NCBI RefSeq assembly: GCF_964204645.1
Contig: NC_134026.1
Coordinates: forward strand, 4,650,001 to 4,714,000
Direction: 5' to 3'
DNA: 64,000 nt
From: Tubulanus polymorphus
Taxonomy: Eukaryota > Nemertea > Palaeonemertea > Tubulaniformes > Tubulanidae
The notes beneath the pieces are model-generated. The model searched no databases. It was given only the letters and a program-made list of their open reading frames with translations, and was not told where the DNA came from. Position 1 is the stretch's first letter; each line of letters begins with the position of its first letter. The translations under genes were made by a program, and so were the position numbers. This document shows positions 53,401 through 64,000 of this stretch, piece by piece.

Positions 53401-53556
53401 GACGAAACGGGTATGTGCTACGGCTGGACCAGAAAGGGAAACTTCTACCCGAAAGAAGGAGGTTATTTCCCGGCTGATCTTTTAGAGCCTTGTCCATGTC
53501 CTCGTATAGAACAATCTATATGGAATCACTACATGGAAGGATTTCTTCACGACTGA
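50428..53556 (+). CDS. F-BAR and SH3 domain adaptor protein, complete
   Basis: A membrane-curvature adaptor of the F-BAR/SH3 group (PSTPIP, PACSIN, nostrin-like), expected to bind curved plasma membrane as a dimer and recruit actin or dynamin machinery through its SH3 domain. Twelve exons join in phase to 480 residues: 50428-50498, 50677-50789, 50890-51013, 51105-51204, 51293-51448, 51703-51821, 51923-52052, 52254-52360, 52583-52671, 52771-52908, 53163-53273, 53372-53556. The F-BAR part (about 20-265) opens with DMYRFVYERGELELWYSRRM, the FCH pattern of acidic Arg/Glu helix plus aromatic Tyr, and continues as charged helices. A variable acidic/basic linker follows. The SH3 domain (about 400-462) shows AKCDYKAKNILEISFKKND, YGWTRKG and GYFPADLLEP. 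A short Cys/Pro tail ends FLHD. The exon at 53163 could instead start at 53136 behind a stronger pyrimidine tract, adding nine residues in frame. Intron 5 has a weak GTTTTC donor. I cannot choose between the named subfamilies. Confidence 0.88.
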
Positions 53557-53661
53557 TCAAATCACACACATATTTCTTTACATTTAATCATCGTGTATAT
53601 CCTGCAGTTTTCATTACATGAATTTCCGTGGTAATGTCTACAATTTCTTTAGCTGAGCGAC

Positions 53662-53667
53662 AATAAA
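53662..53667 (+). terminator. Polyadenylation signal AATAAA for the F-BAR/SH3 gene
   Basis: AATAAA lies 105 bp after the stop, in the 267-bp gap before the stop codon of the convergent minus-strand gene. The two 3' UTRs are therefore likely to abut or overlap. Confidence 0.6.
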
Positions 53668-53823
53668 GATATGTTTTTACATATTCATGTAAGGTTTTTG
53701 ATTATCCAATTTTTGAGTTGCTTCTTCATTTTCACCAATGTTCCTAAATTTCTTATCACACGAGCATTTTGATCGATATATGGAAAAATATCTGTATAAA
53801 AATATCTGTATAAACTAAGTTGT

Positions 53824-56800
53824 CTAATTAATTCTATGAAGTCTAACTTGCCATTCGTTATTTTCCGCATTGAAATATCGACATGCTAGGTAGTCGTCGG
53901 CGATACACATGTTGCACACTCGGCTACCAACCGATTTAGAGACGATCGTGGAACAACCTATAATTTGATTGGAGTACGTGGCGTTGATAATCACTCCTTC
54001 ATTTCCACTTTCGGGATAAACCGCAAGCATCACATTCGCTTCGTTTCGTACGCACGGAAAAACTAAAGCCGGTGAAATTGGTAATCCTGCCATTCTAACA
54101 TCGATACTATGGATGTACCCAGCGTCACGATTTAGATACAACAGCTCTTTTCTTTGGTGACAATAAATGAACATTCTCCCTTCGTCACTTACGCTGAACC
54201 CGCCAGGCCATCTAAACTCACCATCTGGTAATTTCAGCTTCTTACTTTTACCAGTATCAATCATGGACCCGTTGTACATATCCCTGGACTTCAGTGGCCA
54301 TACGTTGATGTGTGTTAAAGTTTGTAAATAGATAGTATTTTTCTTCAGCACCATCGCTACCGGCTGAGCACCATTTAATCGAAATGTTAAATCTTCCTCC
54401 AACTTTTTTTTCATCTGAACATACTCTACCAGTTTAAACCATTCTGCATTTTCCTGTTCGACCGTATAGACTTTACCGTTGCTATCAGCTCCAATCCCAT
54501 AAATCAGAACTGCATCTTGAAAATATTTGGTATGTTTCTTTATACCATCTTTTGTGTAACTGATACTATGGATCTTTTTATCGGTTCCCCACTCCGCACA
54601 GAAGATTTGTACATCTGCGCCGACAACTTCTGGTGGCACAATTGCGATCAGTGAAGCTATCATTCCAGGCAAAACAACAGTGTCCATGTCGGACAACGAA
54701 ATTGGACCAAATCGAGTTTTCATTTGAGTATGTATATCCTTGATATCCTCTTCGATAATGCCGACTAATCCTATTGTGTCCCCGATGTTATATTCTTGTT
54801 CTTCAATTCTAGGAACTATCACGTCTTTGATTTTTTCTTCGAGCTTAATTATTTGATCACGACAACTTTGTAACTGACTCACCCTGTCGTTGGTTCCTTT
54901 GATCCGAATCAGAATCTGATTGGTGCAACTATCAATCTTGTCGGAGATCATTTTAATTCGAGCCATTGCTGTTTCGTTGTTTTGTTTAAGGGACAATTCG
55001 CAGCCGGATAATCGCATGTCAGATACGGTATTGCGTTCCTCGGAGTTTTTCTCAATTTCTGCAAGTGACGTTTTCAGAGTTGTGTGATCGGCCGTTATTG
55101 TCCTTATCTCATCTGTCAGCACGTCCATTTTGCCTTTTGACTCTATCAGCTGTTCACTGACTTTTTCAGATACGGCTTCTAAATCTCTGACTATTTTGTC
55201 CTTTCTAATTGTCAAATGGCCTAAGTCATTACCAACTTGCTGAATGTCAGCTGCGTTATTTTCTATCGACGAATTGATTTCCAATACACTTTTAGAAATT
55301 TGTTTTCCCTCGATCTCAATTTCAGAGACTTTGTTTTGCACGGCGTTTACATTTTTCTCGACATCGGCTTTCAATTCTTTTAGTTTACTATCGAAGACTT
55401 TTGAAAGATTTGCGGTTATTTTTTTGAGTTGATCGAGTTGAGCAGTGTATTCTTTTCTCAGATTGGCGACGGATGTTTCTAATTTCCCAGAATTCTGCAC
55501 GATATGTTCTTTTTCACAAATAATAGAGGTGATTTTGTCTTCCAAACTCCTGATTCGGCTTTGGGCTTCATTGTCGATATCTTTCAAACGGTTTCCGAGT
55601 TTCAATAATTGCCCATTGCAACTCGTGTTGTACTTGTTTAATTGTTTGTTTAATTCTTCGATCTTCCGAAAACAAGTATCTTGGTTTTGCATAACAGTGT
55701 CAATTTTGTGCAACGTATTTGAATCATTCTTATAGTTCTGCCTTTCTATATCCGACATTTTTTCCAAAAAACCTTCTATCGTCAAATTTTGAATTTCTAA
55801 CTTCTTTTCAAGTATGATGAATCTTTCGTCAGTCCTTTGTTTCTCTAATACGAAATCTTTATCTAATGTGAAAATATTTTTTTCTTGTTGGTCTGTCTGA
55901 ATAATACAACCAATATTTTGCTCATTTTCTGGTTGTAAACTTATTTTGCTGTTGCTTTTCTCAGCACCGTGCTCCTGACTTCCATGTAAATTGCTCGGTG
56001 CAGTTTTACCATCAGTCGCATGGGGTTTGCCTGGTTGGTTTGCCCCAATCTCACTTATATCTGCCAGTTCTTCTTCTGGTTGGTGTGTCGTCCTATCGAC
56101 CATTCGGTCTTTCGTTGACTCAATGTCAATGTTGCTATTGCTTAGGTCTTCATGCAGTTGATGTGTCTGGATATCAGCACTATTTTCCTGGTTCTCTTGT
56201 AGATTCGTGGATGCTTCATTGTTGCTAAGACCTTTTTCTGTTTTATCTATCGATAATGTACCTAAATCTTTCTGCTCTTCTGGTTTGTCTTTTGTTCTTT
56301 GTTCACTGATTTTGCTACCGTTTTCCTCACCAACTCCCAGCTGTTTATCATGTTCCTGGGTAACTGCTGTTTGAATAATACAACCAATATTTTGCTCATT
56401 TTCTGGTTGTAAACTTATTTTGCTGTTGCTTTTCTCAGCACCGTGCTCCTGACTTCCATGTAAATTGCTCGGTGCAGTTTTACCATCAGTCGCATGGGGT
56501 TTGCCTGGTTGGTTTGCCCTAATCTCATCTATATCTGCCAGTTCTTCTTCTGGTTGGTGTGTCGTCCTATCAACCATTCGGTCTTTCGTTGACTCAATGT
56601 TAATGTTGCTATTGCTTTGGTCTTCATACAGTTGATGTGTCTGGATATCAGCACTATTTTCCTGGTTCTCTTGTAGATTCGTGGATGCTTCATTGTTGCT
56701 AAGACCTTTTTCTGTTTTGTCTATCGATAATGTACCTAAATCTTTCTGGTCTTCTGGTTTGTCTTTGGTTCTTTGTTCACTGATTTTGCTACCGTTTTCC

Positions 56801-59372
56801 TCACCAACTCCCAGCTGTTTATCATGTTCCTGGGTAACTGCTGTTTGAATAATACAACCAATATTTTGCTCATTTTCTGGTTGTAAACTTATTTTGCTGT
56901 TGCTTTTCTCAGCACCGTGCTCCTGACTTCCATGTAAATTGCTCGGTGCAGTTTTACCATCAGTCGCATGGTTCTTGCCTGGTTGGTTTGCCCCAATCTC
57001 ACTTATATCTGCCAGTTCTTCTTCTGGTTTGTGTGTCGTCCTATCAACCATTCGGTCTATCGTTGACTCAATGTTAATGTTGCTATTGCTTTGGTCTTCA
57101 AGCAGTTGATGTGTCTGGATATCAGCACTATTTTCCTGGTTCTCTTGTAGATTCGTGGATGCTTCATTGTTGCTAAGACCTTTTTCTGGTTTGTCTATCG
57201 AATGTGTACCTAAATCTTTCTGTTCTTCTGGTCTGTCTTTTGTTCTTTGTCCACTGATTTTGTTACCGTTTTCCTTACCAACTCCCAGCTGTTTATCATG
57301 TTCCTGGGTAACTGCAGTCTCACGTGCATTTACCGCCATGTTGCTTCTTCCTGTTTGACTTATATCACTAACATCTTTCAGTTCTTTGTGGTCTCTTTCT
57401 GTGGTTTTTTTATTTGTCTCGATTTCCTTTTCATCTATCAGCTTTTTTGCTGCTTGTACAATACTGCTTTTTTGTCCAATCTCGCCGCTACGTTTCTGAT
57501 TTCTATTTAATTGGGTGGCTGGGGTCTGATCACCAACTGTATCGGTTTTTTCGATGTGTTTGTCTTTTGTACCATGACCACCTCCTCTGTGGGCTTTCAC
57601 TGATTGATACGTGTTCTTCTTGCTATCGACCACCACCGGGCCTTCGATCGTTTCGTTTAATTTGAAATACGTTTCGCCATGAAATGAGGCATGCAGCTGA
57701 CCTAACATTGATTCCGTAGTGCGAAATATGATCTGTTCACGTACATAAGTCATTGCGGCGTCTTCATCATCACATTCAATATCATAAGTTACAACGTTGC
57801 ATTTTCTTTTTACATATCTAAGTAGATTCTTTGATTCTTTCTTCCTCCAGTAGAGACTTATCTACAAAATTTTTAAAATTATTGATATCACTAATCTGGT
57901 TGTTCATCTTACAATATTCTATAATGGCTTATGAACTCATCAGTTCATGCAAAATTCCATCGGTTGCCAGAAAGCGTTTTGGGATAGATTGATTTAAATT
58001 CCGTGTGAATAGATTGCATCCACATTCAACGGATTTTTCCTAACTTAATGCGCGTTCACACGACGAAATTTAGACCGGTTTTTAAATTTGGTCCGGTCAA
58101 ATTTGGACCCGACCAAGCGGGCAAAAATACCGTCACACGGGTAAAAATACCGTCCCAAATTAGACCAGTCTAGTTTAGACCGGTTTAATTTGGCAAAATT
58201 TTGGACCGGTCTAAATCCATGTGTGCGGACAGAAATTGGTATCAGATCCGGTCTAAATCGTAATTCTGAATCTCTGCGGTAGATGTCACGACCTCTGCGG
58301 TAGAGTGTGAGTCCAGTTTATTAAGTCTTAAATGCTATAATTACCGCCTATGTAATTATTTTTAAGTACTGTTTTTCCTCCCTATACTATGGAAATGTTT
58401 GGAGCATATTCGTATTCGTATGTCGCAATCATCATCCGTTTTACTTCCGTGGTTTGAATCGTGTTAAAGCGACACTGAGTTTCAGCGTGATAGAATAAAA
58501 TAGAATTCGCAAAAATGTCTAAACCTGACAGAGGATCGAATTGGTCAAAATGAAGAATGTCTCGCTCTACTTGGAATCTGGAAGTAAGACTTCATCCAGG
58601 CCCAGTTAATTATTTAGCAGATGGCGACATCTTGTGGCCCCGATGACAAGCGATTTTATCAACGCGTTTCAAAATGCTGCGTGAACGCTCAGCGAAATTT
58701 GGTCTGGCCTTAATTGGGACAGGACCAGGTACGGACCCATTTAGACCGGTCTAACTAGTTGTCGTGGGAACGCGGCTTAAAGCTGCTTATTGTACACAGC
58801 GCGGTCGAGTGTATAGAACAGCGGCATTCGTTTTGAAATTAGAGTACTGCAAAAAAGAACCCTCTGATAACAACTCTAGAACTCGTTTCGATTACAAAAT
58901 AACTGGGTTATCAATATTTTTAATGATAGACATAAGACATTATAGAATGAATACAACGTGAAAAGAATTGACCCCAATATTATGTAAGTTTTATTAGTAG
59001 GTGTAAATAAAGAGAGCGCATACCTGCTGCGTGGATGTACATATTGATTTAATTTTCTATTTCATTAATTTGATAATTTGAATCAGTTATTATGATAATC
59101 ACCTCGTTGATTGGTTTCATGCTCAATTCTACTCCTCCGATGCGTCCGGGGATGCGTCTTTTGATCGATTCCTCCAATTCAGCGTTTCTGCATTCTTCAA
59201 TCGCAATTGTTACATATCTCGTATTTTGGCGAGGTTCGTCGTGAAGTTGAATCAAAGGAAAATAGCAGAATCGCTGTTTATCGGTTTCTACCTCTGGCCA
59301 CACTTTGATCAATTGATTGTTATAGTTGAATTCGAAGCTGTTTACAGCCATATTTGCTGGAGCAGTTGCCAT
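53824..59372 (-). CDS. Large repeat-bearing coiled-coil protein with propeller-like C-terminus
   Basis: I do not recognise this as a named family. Exon 1 (59372-59103, ATG in a good Kozak context, 90 residues from MATAPANMAVNSFEF) joins in phase 0 to one huge exon (57861-53824), for 1435 residues. Residues 1 to about 170 form an unfamiliar globular segment; the junction reads KPINE|ISLYWRKKES. A Lys/Glu/Gln/Asn-rich disordered part follows and contains three 158-residue tandem repeats (273-746). Residues about 750-1130 are a long heptad-like coiled coil (for example LEKKLEIQNLTIEGFLEKMS). Residues about 1140-1435 alternate short hydrophobic strands with motifs such as GGFSVSDEGRMFIY, DAVLIYGIGADSNGKVY and AGYIHSIDVR, like NHL or other beta-propeller repeats. 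There is no RING or B-box, so it is not a normal TRIM protein. There is no signal peptide. It may be a cytoplasmic scaffold. The exon 1 donor (GTGATT) is weak. Confidence 0.8.
55894..57315 (-). repeat. Three tandem 474-bp coding repeats (158 residues each)
   Basis: Copies occupy 57315-56842, 56841-56368 and 56367-55894 in gene direction, with identical length and no gaps. Each runs from AVTQEHDKQLGVG to QNIGCIIQT at protein level. The first copy ends in frame with the second and differs mainly near its start (GKENGNKISGQ versus GEENGSKISEQ). The unit is rich in Asn, Glu, Gln, Ser and Thr and is probably disordered. Nucleotide identity is very high including silent sites, so the array arose recently or is kept uniform by gene conversion. 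Confidence 0.95.
58045..58780. mobile_element. piggyBac-type MITE with TTAA target duplication
   Basis: A 736-bp non-autonomous element flanked by TTAA at 58045-58048 and 58777-58780. The left end reads TTAATGCGCGTTCACACGAC and the right end, inverted, TTAAGCCGCGTTCCCACGAC. Subterminal AGACCGGTCTAAAT words recur many times in both orientations in the left 230 bp and the right 60 bp. No transposase frame is present. TTAA duplication is the hallmark of piggyBac elements. It lies inside the only intron of the large coiled-coil gene (57862-59102). Confidence 0.85.
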
Positions 59373-60415
59373 GTTCAATCTCGTTGTGTAGTAGAGACTC
59401 GATATCGGCTTTCCATGTATGGGAATCCCCAACTAATTTCGTTTCGCCGTAAGGAACGAGTTTAGGCCGGCGTCCAAATAAAAATGGTCGTAAAAATTAT
59501 TTCTGAACTCATACGCCGAGTGTTTTCGTGCAGACACGGCAGGGGCGTCACATTTTCACTGCCTCGCCAAAGAAAAAGAGCACTTTGAAAAAAGCCACGT
59601 GCAAATTAATTTTCAACAATTTTTGTTGGACTACAGCCTAATGCCATTTTCATTTTACTAGTCTCCTCTAGCATTCTTCAACACATCCGAGCCAGGATTT
59701 TTACAGCCACGAACTTCTCGCCAGGAAATGGCACATTCCTGCTAAAAAACTAAGCTAAAAACCTTTTTGGAATTGACATTCGTCAAATCTCGATGCCTTT
59801 AATTTGCAACATTTCATATAGTCACTTGATACCCTTTTTTCACCTCCAGAGGCCTGGCCCTTTCCAGAATAATCGATCGAACATTCAAGATTCAGAAAAG
59901 ATCCTTGGAATGATTTCATTGATTTCGCATTTTTCTGCCTTTCTAAGAAGAGAATTTCAGATTATTTGAGTGCCCTACCGTGAGGCACCCAGAATCTGCG
60001 AATGCACGGTAAAGGCCCACAAGTTGGCCGGGAAAATGACACCAAACCCCGCCAGCCACTATAACCACGATCGCCGCAGTATTCTCGGAGCCACCCACTT
60101 TTAGAGCGAACTAGCCTCCGGCGTATTAATACATCCGATAATTATCCATCTTAAAATCATTATCATGAACATCAATATACAATTACTTTTGCGATCAATA
60201 TCGTTGAGTATTTGCCTATAGAAGTATTTCATAATCCCCTAAAAATTAGAACCTTTTTTCACTCGTAAGTGTACATCGCATCGTTCATTTCCGGGTTGTT
60301 GTTAGGCTCTTGACATGTCGTCAACGATGTCAAAATCAAAATCTGTCGGATTTTTCACGATTTCCCCGATATTTCATTAGAAAATCGTTGCCGTGGTGCG
60401 ATATTGAAAGATTAT
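59373..60415. other. Divergent intergenic region
   Basis: About 1 kb separates the start codons of the minus-strand coiled-coil gene and the plus-strand CCDC125 gene, so both promoters should be here. I see no exon, RNA gene or clear repeat. GC content rises just before the CCDC125 start. Confidence 0.5.
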
Positions 60416-63400
60416 ATGGCGTCGTATAACATGTTGCCGACGGATGACAAACAATATTCATCGGACGATGATAGCGATTGCTCGGGCAGTAGTATCGACG
60501 AAGGCGGCGATTTAGGACTCGGACTCGGATTAAAGCCCGGTGCTATCTCCAAAAACCCGGTTTTCGTGGAAAATGTTCATGTCACTAATAACGGCGCAAT
60601 GGAAACGACGCACTTCGTCGACCGTCGGGAATCGGTATCGTCCGATCCTAGCGACAGTAATCGCGGTCGTCAACCCGGAAACTCGAGTCCGACCACCACC
60701 GCGCCTCGCCGTTCGAATAGCTTCGACAAATTAAAATGGAACGGCGGGAACACGACAACCGATCCGACGACGAATAAAAAACGTTTTTTGTTCGGCGGCA
60801 GGTTTACGACTTCTGGCGTGGTGAAATCCACGTCGTCGGAAACCGGTGAGAAAACGTATCCGAACTTCGTATCTTCGAAACGCAATTTAAGCGTCAGTAA
60901 CGACTGTTCTCGTTGCGGGGGTGACGTGATCGCTCCGATCGGGACTTCCATTCGACAACAGAAGCTTTTATTCGAACAGGATAAAGAGGACCTTTTACAG
61001 AAAGGGGCTGTCGATGTAGAGCTTCCTAAGTATGGTAAGATTCATTGGGTAGTAAATGAAAGTAACTGACCATATTTAGAATAAATAACAAGACGAGTTG
61101 CCTAAAAGGTTAACTATTTATTTGATGCATGAGCTTTCGCCACTAATGTATAGAAGCTTCATCAGGTGAATATTCACCTGATGAAGCTTCGAATGAGCAT
61201 CTTCAGTAGTGATATAGTACTACTCATCTCTTTATTTATTCTAAATATGGTAAGTTACTTTCATTCATTTAACCACCAACTACATAGGCCCTTTGGGATC
61301 GTTCTGCATTAGCCTAAAGATATAATAAATAAATATCTTAAAATGATAATAAATAATTATTATTTTCTATATGCAGACTTTCCAGGTGTCAGTATACCGT
61401 GTTGGACTCAGTCGCATCAAGAAGATCTCGAGGATAAACTGGCTCGCGCTGAACAGGTAATGAATCCTGAGAGATACCCTCATCCTCCGTGTTCTTCTTC
61501 ATCGTTCAGCATTCAGTGTTAATTCTTGTTTAAACAGGAGGTCGAAATTCTTCGCGCGGAGTTGGACAGATGTCAAAAGCAGCTGGATGCAAAATACAGA
61601 GCGATACAGATCTTACAAAAACAGGTATTTATCAAATCATGGTAGGTCTTTCGCGTGTCAGGTACCGGGTAGGTCTATGATTCAATTTTGCCTTATTTCT
61701 AACCTCATCTCTTCGAGTAATCTCACATTTTTAAGAACGGAAAGGCATAGGTCTATAGGATAATGTTCATTGCTGAGCTCACTGCCAGTTGCACTTCAAA
61801 GAACAGAATCGGGATATTATGTAGGGCCTACATGAATTTGCCATTCTTTGGAATATTACACAACCAAAACAGTTGGCAACTAATTAGTCATACTCAATAA
61901 GTTGATTTACATACAGCAGATGGTAGGCCTAAACCATGTGAGAACTCGGGACAATTGTATGTATTTCAAATTTTATCCGTATTGTCAGACTATAAACAAT
62001 CTGATACGTACTCAAGATTTATCGATTAAAAAATTCATTTATCATCCTCATTTCAAAATGACACTATTTCGAATACATTAAATACATAAATTTTATGTGC
62101 TTTAATGTATATGTGTCCACTGTAGTTACAGTTAACCTGCCAGTAGATTTGAAAATTAAGCTGGGTTGAAATAGTTTTTCAACAAAATTTCCACGCGTTT
62201 GTTGCTACACATAGCCTTGATTATTTATTGGTGAACTGAATCAAATTCACTCAACTGCGTTATATAAGAGCCATTTTCATTATGTCTTACTGTATTGCAA
62301 TCAAAGGGTTTAAAGTGTTATTAAGAGCCGAGCGAAAATGCACTAAAACAGCAGAACTTAGGATTATACATTTTATCCAATAGACCCCAGTTTGTGAATT
62401 CATATTCGAGTATTTATAATGAGATATATTTTATGCATTGGAAACGAATGCCGGTAATACTTTATTGCAATATACATCTGGATAGAGCGACTTTCACCGC
62501 ATATATATAATAATGAGATATATATATATATATATATGATAATATACATGAGGCCTACGTGTCGAATCGCTAAATTCAACCATGGATCAATTGACAGACT
62601 TAGAACAGTTCGATAAAATACAAAATTACCTCGCAAAACTCATGGTAGGCGTCATCCATTTGTTATTTCTAAGACATTGTAGGGAAGCATCTTAGATTTG
62701 AATCGTTTTCTGACTGAAAATTCCATTGTATTTGATGAATATGTCACAGTTAAAATGTTTCTTTTTCTATGGAAAATCTATGATGAATTTCAATTGGTTT
62801 TGTTTTTTTGTTTTTTTTAGTCACAAGTAGCGCAGGGTGAACATGACATGAGCAGTCTTAAAATCCGTGAACTTACTCGCGGCATGCAGCAGGTGAATAT
62901 CTTCTACATATGCTTACAAAAAACTAAGAGGACTGATTTTCTTGAACGAGCTAGACACTCAATAATCTATTAATTCTTGCAATAACAGAGTTGATGAACT
63001 GTTAATAGTATCTTCTTTATTCTTAACCTAACTTTTTATGTATGATTCATATTGTTTTTTTCTATCCTTTTGTCAATATTAATTCATCGTATTGGAGCTG
63101 TCTTTAAACATTGTTGCAGTTCATTTCTCATGATTGCCACATGCATGTCTTTTTTTTCATCCCTGCCAACTACTCTATGTGTTTAGCGTTAGTGATTATG
63201 GCCTCTGCTTATCAACCTGAAACAATGACCATGACGATATATAATCAATGGATGCGAATTAGACTCTTGATACTTTTTCGTACCCCTACGGATTAAAGAA
63301 ATTGAATGCTTCATTCTCCTATTCTTCAAAACTAATCGATGAGCCTAATCATTTTATTGATCCTAACTATCATAACTAATATATTAATATTTTTGTTTTG

Positions 63401-64000
63401 TTGGTTTCTGCCTTTCTTTTTGCATGCTCGCTCAAATCGATTGGCTCGTATTTCAGGAGATAAACAAACTTCAATTTGAATTGGAATATCGGCAAAGTAT
63501 GCTAATGGATAGTCAACAGACTTGGGCCCAACGTTTTGATAGGTAAAATCTATAATCTTCATGTTATAAAATGAGGTGTATGAAACTGTTTCATGCCGGG
63601 ATCTGTTGAGTTGTAGACATTTTTAGAATTCTGTCAGAAGCTGCGGATTCTAAAATAACTAACTTCCGTAAACAGGTCCCACGAGCTAAGGTGAAATTGA
63701 TGATCATTTCTTTTGCTACAACTATTTGTTCAGTCCCTTTTAAATTTTGCTTGGTTCTACTTTTCTTCCGGGTTGATTTTGTTTTTTGTCTTTTTTTTGT
63801 GTGGTTTTTTGCCTAAGGACCTAGTTACACAATTGATTATTGGATTTAACTCAAACAGAGTTGTACATTTTTCATGTCATAACTCAGGTCTGTGTAACTG
63901 GGTCCTGAGTGTCATTATGATGATAAACAGTGACTAAAATATATAGTCAACTGTTGAGTAATTCATTGATTAATCGGAGTAGATTATTCCTCAAAAATCA
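60416..64000 (+). CDS. CCDC125: Coiled-coil domain-containing protein 125, 5' part (partial at right edge)
   Basis: Orthologue of CCDC125, a cytoplasmic coiled-coil protein linked in mammals to control of cell motility. Exons found: 60416-61034, 61377-61456, 61538-61624, 62821-62892 and 63457-63542, all in phase; the gene continues beyond the window. The start is the ATG giving MASYNMLPTDDKQYSS. An acidic Ser-rich N-terminus leads to DEGGDLGLGLGLKPGA (28-43), which matches the GDLGYGLGRKPG motif I recall from human CCDC125. A long Ser/Thr-rich part follows (to about 200). The coiled coil then begins, with EVEILRAELDRCQKQL and, in the last exon seen, EINKLQFELEYRQ and WAQRFDR, again as in the human protein. 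An exon just after 63626 is possible but unconvincing. Confidence 0.85.
61059..61264. mobile_element. Foldback (snapback) MITE-like element in CCDC125 intron 1
   Basis: Outer arms (about 61059-61087 and 61229-61258) pair as AAGTAACTnACCATATTTAG and its inverse. At the centre, 61153-61190 is a perfect 38-bp palindrome whose half is GAAGCTTCATCAGGTGAAT. The element begins only some 20 bp after the GTAAGA splice donor at 61035. No transposase is present and the target duplication is unclear. Confidence 0.7.

Noticed and set aside
57155-57665. Overlapping plus-strand open frames of 67-87 codons
   Set aside because: They are antisense shadows of the large coiled-coil gene exon, repeated because the gene itself is repetitive.

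Overview
The window is nuclear DNA from an invertebrate animal, most likely a lophotrochozoan such as a mollusc, annelid, nemertean or brachiopod. I infer this from the overall look, not from a database match. The DNA is AT-rich, genes are split into many short exons with GT-AG introns, intergenic space is large, and DNA-transposon-derived MITEs and microsatellites are scattered through it. There are no operons, ribosome binding sites, CRISPR arrays or recognisable rRNA/tRNA genes. Gene models below were built by hand from splice signals, reading-frame phase continuity and family similarity recalled from memory. Phases close across every intron of the models I call confidently.

Layout from left to right. 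(1) 1-6700, minus strand: the 5' part of a secreted or membrane protein with a signal peptide, a MAM domain and an LDL-receptor class A repeat, running off the left edge. (2) 8992-10113, plus: a two-exon gene for a basic 317-residue protein that I do not recognise. (3) 11479-16597, plus: a complete 18-exon choline transporter-like gene (SLC44A1 type, 650 residues) whose last intron is a GC-AG intron. (4) 16598-25502: a long gene-poor stretch. (5) 25503-40840, plus, possibly to 44891: a Shab/Kv2 voltage-gated potassium channel with four confident coding exons and a candidate alternative 3' splice path. (6) 40841-49756: gene-poor, holding a pogo/Tigger-like MITE, a snapback sequence and a long (AT)n tract. 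(7) 49757-50325, minus: a candidate 102-residue gene. It sits head to head, with 102 bp between start codons, with (8) 50428-53556, plus: a complete 12-exon F-BAR + SH3 adaptor gene (480 residues). (9) 53824-59372, minus, convergent with the previous gene: a two-exon gene for a 1435-residue protein with an unfamiliar N-terminal domain, three near-identical 158-residue tandem repeats, a long coiled coil and a propeller-like C-terminus. Its intron carries a piggyBac-type MITE. (10) 60416 to the right edge, plus: the 5' half of CCDC125, with a foldback element directly after the first splice donor.

The genes are unrelated single-copy animal genes and do not form a pathway. Two are membrane transport proteins (SLC44A1, Kv2), one is a membrane-curvature adaptor (F-BAR/SH3), one is an extracellular adhesion-type protein (MAM/LDLa), and two are coiled-coil proteins. 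The points most worth following up are the candidate alternative Kv2 C-terminus carrying a FFAT-like motif, the repeat-bearing coiled-coil/propeller protein, the head-to-head small gene, and the transposon remnants close to splice sites.
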